NCBI GenBank assembly: GCA_003490025.1
Contig: DNJC01000117.1
Location: 1-19,736, forward strand
DNA length: 19,736 bases
Reading direction: 5' to 3'
Source of the DNA: Geobacter sp.
Lineage (GTDB): Bacteria > Desulfobacterota > Desulfuromonadia > Geobacterales > Geobacteraceae
Made by a program: the position numbers and the translations under genes. Shown one piece after another: positions 13,890-19,736 of this stretch. The stretch's first letter is position 1. Every line of letters starts with the position of its first letter. The notes below the pieces were generated by a model. It made no database searches, was not told where the DNA came from, and saw only the letters and a program-made list of their open reading frames with translations.

Positions 13890-14741
13890 TCAAGCGCCAC
13901 GACCGCCAAGGGCGAAGTTGTCTATGATCCAGCGGGCGATGCTGCGCGCCGGCGGGAGCGCCGGGGGCATCCGGTCCCGGCTGAACCAGCCGGCATCCTC
14001 CAGTTCGTTGCCGTCCAGCGAGATCTCACCGGAGGCGTAGCTGGCCACGAAACCCGCCATCATCTGGCTCGGGAAAGGCCAGTTCTGGCTCCCGACGTAG
14101 CGGATGTCGCTCACCTTGATGCCGGTCTCCTCCATCACCTCGCGCACAACGCACTCCTCCAGCGATTCGCCGAAATCGACGAAACCGGCCACCAGGCTGT
14201 AGCGCCCCGGCACCCACTCAGGCTTTCGGGCCAGCAGAAACTCATCGCCCCGCGTGATCAGGACGATGACGCACGGGTGGATATGGGGGTAGTGCTCGTG
14301 GCCGCAGCCGGAGCAGCGTTTCCCCCAGGATGCGGGTATCCGCTCCAGCTCGGCGCAGCCGCAGCGCGAGCAGTGCCGGCTCAGCCTCTCCCAGTAAACG
14401 ACCTGCCGGGCCATCCCGTACAGGGTCGCCAACTGGTCCGGCAAGTCGGTCCAGTGCACCGCACGCAGCTCCGTCGGGAGCGGGAGGCTCTTCGGGAGCG
14501 TGCAAACCCGCACCGGTTCGCCGTCCCAGTCGCCGAAGAGAAGCGGAGCCGCGTCGGCTGCCAGCGCCTCGGGGAGATCCCCCAGGTACAGGTTGTCCTC
14601 GGAGAGGAGCAGGGTCTCCCCCTGCAGGAAGGCCCAGTAGCCGTAGCCGGCGCCTGCCGGGGCGGTCGACCTGACCTGGGTGAAACGGGAGCTGATGATT
14701 TCGCCGTTGAACGGCAGGTTGACGGTTTCGGGGTAGTTCAT
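13890..14741 (-). CDS. nudC: NAD(H) pyrophosphatase / RNA deNADding hydrolase NudC
   Basis: This 283-residue Nudix hydrolase cleaves NAD(H) to NMN(H) and AMP; in E. coli the enzyme also removes NAD caps from RNA. It has an N-terminal domain (about 1-120) and a zinc ribbon CSRC (124-127) and CSGC (143-146). The complete Nudix box runs from GFVDFGE to REVMEETGI (186-208). The NudC-specific SQPWPFP signature appears as SQNWPFPS (218-225), with Asn in place of Pro. The start is set at ATG 14741 because AGGAG lies seven bases upstream and the protein then begins MNYPETVNLPF; the frame is open to 14819 without a better start. It is divergent from aguA, has its own promoter (14782-14809) and terminator (13750-13771), and so is monocistronic. 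Confidence 0.92.
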   Translation of the reverse strand: MNYPETVNLPFNGEIISSRFTQVRSTAPAGAGYGYWAFLQGETLLLSEDNLYLGDLPEALAADAAPLLFGDWDGEPVRVCTLPKSLPLPTELRAVHWTDLPDQLATLYGMARQVVYWERLSRHCSRCGCAELERIPASWGKRCSGCGHEHYPHIHPCVIVLITRGDEFLLARKPEWVPGRYSLVAGFVDFGESLEECVVREVMEETGIKVSDIRYVGSQNWPFPSQMMAGFVASYASGEISLDGNELEDAGWFSRDRMPPALPPARSIARWIIDNFALGGRGA

Positions 14742-14781
14742 ACAGCGACTCCTGGCGTTTGGAGGTATGTCACGACAGCGA

Positions 14782-14809
14782 ATAATACAGGAACCGTTGG
14801 CGGAAGCAA
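14782..14809 (-). promoter_or_regulatory. promoter for nudC
   Basis: On the minus strand TTGCTT (14809-14804) and TATTAT (14787-14782) are spaced by 16 bases. The -10 box matches 5 of 6 positions; the -35 box is weak. Predicted start near 14775, giving a leader of about 35 bases that contains the AGGAG site. Confidence 0.45.
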
Positions 14810-14963
14810 ACCCTTTCAACGCTTGCAGACCTCCCTTTTCCGGGGCCCCTTTTATCTTGCATTGCGTTGAGCCGGTATGCTAATTTTTGCCGATTGGGTT
14901 GTTCTGCAACCTTGTCATTTTGCTCATACTTTTGCACCGGATGCAGAAGCCGCGGGAGACGAT

Positions 14964-15995
14964 GTGAATAACGAGAGAAGACTGCCGGCAGAGTGGGAAC
15001 CGCAGGACGGGGTGCTCCTCGCCTGGCCGCACGAAGAGAGCGACTGGCAGCCGTACCTGGAACTGGTGGAGCCGGTCTTTGTAGAGATAGTCAAGCAGGT
15101 GAGCCGCTTCGAGATGGCTGTCGTCGCCGCCTGCGACCCGGAGGTCGTCCGGGAGAAGCTCGCCGAGGCGGGCGCGAACCTGGAGCGGGTCAGGATCTGC
15201 CAAATCGAGAATAACGACACCTGGGCCAGGGATTTCGGGCCGATCACCGTCGAGGACCAGGGAGCGCCGCACCTGCTCAACTTCGGGTTCAACGGCTGGG
15301 GGCTCAAGTTCCCCGCCGACCTCGACAACCGGATCAACAAAAGGCTGCAGGGTTTGGGGGTCTGGGGTGCGCCCCTTGAGACGGTAGGACTGATCCTCGA
15401 AGGGGGAAGCATCGAGAGCGACGGCAAGGGAACGATCCTCACCACGGAGGAATGCCTTCTCAACGACAACAGGAACCCGCACATGACGCGCGAGGAACTG
15501 GAAGCGGAGCTGCAGGCCCTCTTCGGCAGCGACCGTTTCCTCTGGCTCGCCAACGGGTACCTGGCCGGCGACGACACCGACTCCCACGTCGACACGCTCG
15601 CCCGCCTGTGTCCCGACGACACCATCGCCTACGTTAGTTGCGATGATCCCGAGGACGAGCATTTCCCGGCGCTCAAGGCGATGGAAGACGAGATCCTTGC
15701 CTTCCGCACCCGCGAAGGGGCTCCCTACCGGACCATCCCCCTCCCCTGGCCCGGCGTAAGGTACGACGAGGAGGGAGACCGCCTTCCCGCCACCTACGCG
15801 AACTTCCTGGTCGTGAACGGGGCGGTGCTGGTGCCGACCTACCAGGACAAGAACGATGCCGCCGCGCTGGAAGCGGTCGGCCGGGCATTCCCGGGACGGG
15901 AGATCGTCGAGATAGACTGCCTGCCGCTCATCCTGCAGCACGGCTCCCTGCACTGCGTCACCATGCAGCTGCCCAAGGGGACCATCAGGTTCTAA
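14964..15995 (+). CDS. aguA: agmatine deiminase (peptidyl-arginine deiminase family)
   Basis: This 343-residue enzyme hydrolyses agmatine to N-carbamoylputrescine and ammonia. Family marks are AEWEPQDGVLLAWPH (9-23), NNDTWARDFGP (83-93), LEGGSIESDG (145-154), DTDSHVDTLAR (204-214, with His208 and Asp210) and the catalytic cysteine in QHGSLHCVTMQ (Cys331). The start is GTG 14964, five bases after GGGAG (14954-14958), which matches the usual N-terminus. The frame is open to ATG 14877, but that extension lacks a ribosome site and similarity. A possible promoter with an extended -10 (TTGCAT, 18 bases, TAATTT at 14881-14886) lies upstream, at low confidence. aguB follows after 20 bases, so the two form an operon for putrescine synthesis from agmatine. 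No arginine decarboxylase lies in the window. Confidence 0.93.
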   Translation: MNNERRLPAEWEPQDGVLLAWPHEESDWQPYLELVEPVFVEIVKQVSRFEMAVVAACDPEVVREKLAEAGANLERVRICQIENNDTWARDFGPITVEDQGAPHLLNFGFNGWGLKFPADLDNRINKRLQGLGVWGAPLETVGLILEGGSIESDGKGTILTTEECLLNDNRNPHMTREELEAELQALFGSDRFLWLANGYLAGDDTDSHVDTLARLCPDDTIAYVSCDDPEDEHFPALKAMEDEILAFRTREGAPYRTIPLPWPGVRYDEEGDRLPATYANFLVVNGAVLVPTYQDKNDAAALEAVGRAFPGREIVEIDCLPLILQHGSLHCVTMQLPKGTIRF

Positions 15996-16015
15996 AATAT
16001 AATGGAGAGACAACG

Positions 16016-16897
16016 ATGCAGAAGATAAAAGTAGCCCTGGTCCAGCAAGCCTTCCGCGAAGGGCGCGAGCAGATGGTAGCAGCATCCGTCGCATCGGTGC
16101 GTAACGCCGCGGCGCAAGGGGCGAAACTGGTGGTATTGCAGGAACTGCACACCGGCGGCTACTTCTGCCAGACCGAGAACACCGACTGCTTCGACCTCGC
16201 CGAGACGATCCCCGGTCCCTCCACCGAGGAGTTCGGCGCGCTGGCGCGCGAACTGGGCATCGTCATCGTCACCTCCCTCTTTGAAAAACGCGCCCCCGGC
16301 CTGTATCACAACACCGCCGTGGTACTGGAAACGGACGGGAGCATCGCCGGCAAGTATCGCAAGATGCACATCCCGGACGATCCCGCCTTCTACGAGAAGT
16401 TCTACTTCACCCCCGGAGATCTCGGCTTCGAGCCGATCCAGACCTCCGTCGGGCGGCTGGGCGTCCTGGTCTGCTGGGACCAGTGGTACCCCGAGGCGGC
16501 GAGGCTCATGGCGCTTGCCGGCGCCGACATGCTGATCTACCCCACCGCCATCGGCTGGGACCCGAGGGACGACGATCCGGAGCAGCAGCGGCAGCTCGAC
16601 GCCTGGGTCACCGTGCAGCGATCCCACGCCGTCGCAAACGGGATCCCGGTCCTCTCCGCCAACCGCGTCGGCTTCGAGGACGACCCGAGCGGCGCGGGCG
16701 CCGGCATCAAGTTCTGGGGCTCCAGCTTCGTCGCCGGTCCGCAGGGGGAATTCCTGGCACGGGGGGGCGAGGAGGAGGAACTGCTGGTGGTCGAGGTCGA
16801 CCTGCGCCGCAGCGAGGACGTGCGCCGCATCTGGCCCTTCCTGCGCGACCGCAGGATCGATGCCTACGACGAGCTGGTGCGCCGGTACAGGGATTAG
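16016..16897 (+). CDS. aguB: N-carbamoylputrescine amidase
   Basis: This 293-residue carbon-nitrogen hydrolase of the nitrilase superfamily converts N-carbamoylputrescine to putrescine, carbon dioxide and ammonia. The catalytic Glu-Lys-Cys triad is visible: Glu43 in VLQELHTGGYFC, Lys116 in KYRKMHIPDD and Cys153 in LVCWDQWYPE. GWDPRDDDPEQQRQLDAW and RSHAVANGIPVLSANRVG also fit plant/bacterial AguB. Length is usual (about 290). ATG 16016 has GGAG eight bases upstream. It directly follows aguA, which makes its substrate, so the pathway assignment is strong. A palindromic repeat and then the large helicase-like gene follow downstream. Confidence 0.95.
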   Translation: MQKIKVALVQQAFREGREQMVAASVASVRNAAAQGAKLVVLQELHTGGYFCQTENTDCFDLAETIPGPSTEEFGALARELGIVIVTSLFEKRAPGLYHNTAVVLETDGSIAGKYRKMHIPDDPAFYEKFYFTPGDLGFEPIQTSVGRLGVLVCWDQWYPEAARLMALAGADMLIYPTAIGWDPRDDDPEQQRQLDAWVTVQRSHAVANGIPVLSANRVGFEDDPSGAGAGIKFWGSSFVAGPQGEFLARGGEEEELLVVEVDLRRSEDVRRIWPFLRDRRIDAYDELVRRYRD

Positions 16898-16919
16898 AAG
16901 CTACCCATCCCCACCCCGT

Positions 16920-16940
16920 CCCTCCCCTTGAAGGGGAGGG
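16920..16940. repeat. short palindromic repeat after aguB
   Basis: CCCTCCCC (16920-16927) and GGGGAGGG (16933-16940) form an 8-base-pair stem around TTGAA, preceded by a C-rich run. The sequence after it (AGAGAGAAATGTTTT) has a T-run only about ten bases later, so it is a poor terminator. This C-rich CCCTCCCCTTGA...GGGGAGGG pattern looks like an interspersed genomic repeat. Confidence 0.55.
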
Positions 16941-16968
16941 AGAGAGAAATGTTTTAACAGGAGCACCG

Positions 16969-19736
16969 GTGCAACCTCCATCCAAGAACGTCCAAAAGCT
17001 GCTCGACAACTTCGCCGCCTGCAGCGCCGACGAAAGGGCGTTGATCCAGCTTCTGTCGATCATCTACGCGCCAGTATCGAAACAGGTCCTGTTCAACTGC
17101 GCCAAGAACCTCAGCCTCCCGGGACCGATGGGGCGCGGTTACACCCTCCTCCTCATCTCCGAGACCCTGGAAAAACTCAAGAAAGCGAAGCTGGTCGAAT
17201 CCTCCGGCCAAGGTACCGTCTGCAATCCGAACCTCACTCACCTCGCCACGCTGAGTTCCGTGCGGGACGGCCGCTTTGCCGCCATGGCACGGGTAGTCCA
17301 GCTGGATATACCGATGGTCTCCAACTGGGGGAGCAGCTTCTACCGGCTGGCGGATCACGCCTTGCGCGATGTCCGCATCAGTTTCTACCAAAAGGACGCC
17401 AACTCTGCCTTCGAGATGGCCGTGCGTTACCGGAGGCAGTTCCCCTACGAGGCGCTCCGCCTCCCACCTTTCCTCGCCGTCTGCAGCAACCCGTACGACG
17501 AAGCATGGTTCCGCTCCCTCCCCGAGGCGCTGCAGATCGCCTCGCTTCAGGAAATGCTCCCTTTCGCCAGCCGCAACCTCATTGTCTCCGACGAGCCGTT
17601 CCAGGTAGCCCTCGAACTCGCCGCCAAGCCGGGCGCGCCCGAGATCCTGATCGACCTCTGCTGCATGGAACTCCTGGTACGCGGCAAGTCTGCGGAGGCG
17701 GAGACGGTGGCGCGGCGCGGCTCCAGCACCACCCAACTAGCTATTCTCGGCTGCTGTGCCCTGCAAAGAGGCGCAGTCTCCGAATCGATCGCCCACTTCC
17801 AGGGCGCCCTTCTGAAGCTCAAGAAGGAAACCGGCAAGCGCAAGACCTTCTTCGCCGACCTCACCGGCCCGTTCTTTGTCCTGGCGCTGACCGCCTCGGG
17901 CGACCCAAAGCTGCTCGAGGAAGCGGAAGGGCATTGCCGGTTCGTCACCGCCAGAAGGGAGTGGCCGGACCAGGAGGTCTACCATGTCCTGGAACTGGTG
18001 ATCAGTGAGCGAAAGGGAGAGCGCGGCAGCAAGGAGGAGATCGAGAGATCGCTGTTCCGCGCTCCGGATCCGCCGCTTTACGCGCTGTTCCGTTTCATGG
18101 CGGCGTACTGGTGCGATCTCGATCGGGAGAAACTCGCAGCCGAGGCGTTTCGGTTGCAGGTGCTGACGAAAACAATGCGCCGCGCCGGCTATCACTGGCT
18201 TGCCGACGAGATCGAACTCACCTCCTTCGCCTGCGGGGAGAAAACGCCAGAGGCCGGCGCCGCCAAGGAACGCTACCGGGCGCAAGGGCTGAAGCCTTTC
18301 TACCAGTGCATCGAGAAGGTCGAGTCGTGGAAGAGCGCGCTTTCCGCCCTCATCAACCTGAACAGCAAGAAGGAGCAGGCGCCGGAAAAACCGGCGGCGC
18401 AGTCGCGCCTGATCTGGCTCTTCGAGGAACGGCGGGACTACTTCGAAGTAACTCCCCGCGAGCAGAAGCAAAGCGCCACCGGGAAATGGAGTGCCGGCAG
18501 GAACGTATCGCTGAAAAGGCTGGCGGAAGAGGCCGACGGAATCGATTTCCTGTCCGAGCAGGACAGGCTCATCTGCGGCTGCATCAAGCAGGAGCGCGGC
18601 TACGGCTACTACGGCCGGGACGGGCACCGGCTGGACCAGGATCAGGCCGTCCCGCTCATGATCGGGCATCCTCACGTCTACCTTGACCCTGCCGCCTCGG
18701 TCCGCCTCGAACTGGTGCGCGGAGAGCCGGAGATCCAGCTCGTCACCGAAGGGGAAACCCTGGAGCTGCGGATCGATCCCCCCTTCGGGGCGGAGCAGAA
18801 GGTCCTGGTGCTGAAGGAGAGCCCGACCAGGATGAAGGTGTACCAGGCCAAGGAGGAGTACCGGAAGATAACTGCCATCGTGGGGGGCGGCCTGAAGCTC
18901 CCGGCGCAGGCGAAGGAGCAGGCCTTAGCGGCGATCAACACGCTCTCCTCGATCCTCACCGTCCATTCCGACATCGGCGACGAATCGGCGGAACTGATCG
19001 CCGGGGACGCCACCCCATGCTTCCACCTCCTCCCCTACCAGGCGGGGTTGAAGCTGGAACTGCTGGTGCGCCCGTTCTCCGACGCCGGGCCGTACTTCCG
19101 CCCCGGGGCGGGAGGCGAGACCGTGATGGCGGAGCTGGAAGGGAAAAGGGTCCAGTCGAAGCGGGACCTGAGGCTCGAGGCGCGCCGCGCGGCCGACGCG
19201 GTCGCGGCCCTTTCGATCCTGCAGGAGAGCGAGGATGGGGACGGCGCCTGGCTCGTCCCTGCAACGGAAAGCGCGCTGGAGCTTCTCCTGCAGCTCCAGT
19301 CCCTGGGCGACGCCGTCCGCGTCGCCTGGCCGGAGGGGGCGAAGTTCAAGATCCGGCAGATCGCCACTACCAGGGAGTGCAGGGTCGTCATCAGGCAGGC
19401 GAAGGACTGGTTCGAGCTGGAGGGAGAGATCAAGCTGAACCAGGGATTGGCGCTCGATCTGCAGCAGCTGGTTCAACTGGCGAAGGATTCCCCCGGCCGT
19501 TTCGTTCAGCTCGGCGACGGCGAATTCCTCGCCCTCTCGGCCCAGCTGCGAAAGCACCTCGACGAACTCGCCTCCTGCACCGAACCGCACGGCAAGGCGC
19601 TCCGCTTCCATCCCCTGGTCGCGGGGATGTTCGAGGATTTCGCGGCCGAGGCCGGGGAATTCGTCGGCGACGCGCAGTGGCGCAAGCAATTGAAGCGGCT
19701 GCGCGAGGCGGAGGCGTTCGTCCCGCAATTGCCGAC
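16969..19736 (+). CDS. large SNF2-helicase-like protein, N-terminal 922 residues, runs off window
   Basis: The frame opens with GTG 16969, five bases after AGGAG (16959-16963), and stays open for 922 codons to the window edge, so the gene is 3'-truncated here. The first 500 or so residues are mostly helical with helix-turn-helix-like and TPR-like segments (for example LLVRGKSAEAETVARRG). From about residue 560 there are beta-rich segments: GHPHVYLDPAASVRLELVRG and TEGETLELRIDPPFG. The last 120 residues contain FELEGEIKLNQGLALDLQQL, GRFVQLGDGEFLALSAQLRKHLDEL and LRFHPLVAGMF, which resemble the SNF2-associated domain that precedes the ATPase core in large bacterial SNF2 helicases. No Walker A has appeared by the window end, so the helicase call is inference. 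GTG is the only credible start; the C-rich repeat lies just upstream. Confidence 0.8.
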   Translation, partial: MQPPSKNVQKLLDNFAACSADERALIQLLSIIYAPVSKQVLFNCAKNLSLPGPMGRGYTLLLISETLEKLKKAKLVESSGQGTVCNPNLTHLATLSSVRDGRFAAMARVVQLDIPMVSNWGSSFYRLADHALRDVRISFYQKDANSAFEMAVRYRRQFPYEALRLPPFLAVCSNPYDEAWFRSLPEALQIASLQEMLPFASRNLIVSDEPFQVALELAAKPGAPEILIDLCCMELLVRGKSAEAETVARRGSSTTQLAILGCCALQRGAVSESIAHFQGALLKLKKETGKRKTFFADLTGPFFVLALTASGDPKLLEEAEGHCRFVTARREWPDQEVYHVLELVISERKGERGSKEEIERSLFRAPDPPLYALFRFMAAYWCDLDREKLAAEAFRLQVLTKTMRRAGYHWLADEIELTSFACGEKTPEAGAAKERYRAQGLKPFYQCIEKVESWKSALSALINLNSKKEQAPEKPAAQSRLIWLFEERRDYFEVTPREQKQSATGKWSAGRNVSLKRLAEEADGIDFLSEQDRLICGCIKQERGYGYYGRDGHRLDQDQAVPLMIGHPHVYLDPAASVRLELVRGEPEIQLVTEGETLELRIDPPFGAEQKVLVLKESPTRMKVYQAKEEYRKITAIVGGGLKLPAQAKEQALAAINTLSSILTVHSDIGDESAELIAGDATPCFHLLPYQAGLKLELLVRPFSDAGPYFRPGAGGETVMAELEGKRVQSKRDLRLEARRAADAVAALSILQESEDGDGAWLVPATESALELLLQLQSLGDAVRVAWPEGAKFKIRQIATTRECRVVIRQAKDWFELEGEIKLNQGLALDLQQLVQLAKDSPGRFVQLGDGEFLALSAQLRKHLDELASCTEPHGKALRFHPLVAGMFEDFAAEAGEFVGDAQWRKQLKRLREAEAFVPQLP

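Noticed and set aside
14877..14963. ATG 14877 as the aguA start
   Set aside because: No ribosome site, extension not typical of the family; GTG 14964 has GGGAG at good spacing.
15998..16003. Perfect TATAAT between aguA and aguB
   Set aside because: No acceptable -35 box upstream, and the gene spacing indicates an operon; probably chance.
10185..19736. Defence island around the SNF2 helicases
   Set aside because: No nuclease, methylase, protease, toxin or mobile-element gene is associated; the intervening genes are nudC and polyamine metabolism.
1..19736. tRNA, rRNA, CRISPR array, insertion sequence or prophage
   Set aside because: None seen on reading either strand; repeats present are single palindromes or short tandem words only.

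Overview
The window looks like a stretch of chromosome from a high-GC Geobacter-type deltaproteobacterium (Desulfuromonadia; Geobacter, Geomonas or Citrifermentans group). This is inferred from gene content and protein style, not from a search. Most genes are housekeeping or metabolic. I see no tRNA, rRNA, CRISPR array, transposase, integrase or phage gene.

Left part (1-7860): after an AT-rich non-coding stretch comes a 50-residue zinc-ribbon protein on the + strand. A bidirectional hairpin terminator separates it from a long minus-strand block. Read in transcription order (right to left), that block is rfbA (dTDP-glucose synthesis), a short RmlC-like epimerase, a strong hairpin with a T-run, then mreC, mreD, mrdA (PBP2), rodA and a GTDC1-like glycosyltransferase of the tRNA-queuosine mannosyltransferase family. 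mreC to rodA encode the rod-shape elongation machinery. mreB, usually the first gene of such operons, is not in the window; sugar-nucleotide genes occupy the position upstream of mreC.

Middle part (7859-13556): a PhnA-like two-CxxC protein (-), sfsA (+), a short repeat-bearing intergenic stretch with a good promoter, and a two-gene + cassette. The cassette encodes an unrecognised 154-residue protein and an RsbW-type ATP-binding regulator (anti-sigma/serine kinase fold). It runs tail to tail into a 1123-residue SNF2 helicase with an N-terminal SWIM zinc motif (-).

Right part (13557-19736): a 333-base non-coding gap with a terminator, nudC (-), then divergently aguA and aguB. These two convert agmatine via N-carbamoylputrescine to putrescine. 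A small palindromic repeat follows, then a very large GTG-started reading frame that runs off the window end. It resembles the N-terminal arm of a second, larger SNF2-family helicase.

The points most worth a second look are the queuosine-mannosyltransferase-like gene in the cell-shape operon, the hairpin that decides the mreC start and seems to sit between the sugar and shape genes, and the unknown protein/RsbW-like pair. None of these is clearly a new system from sequence alone.
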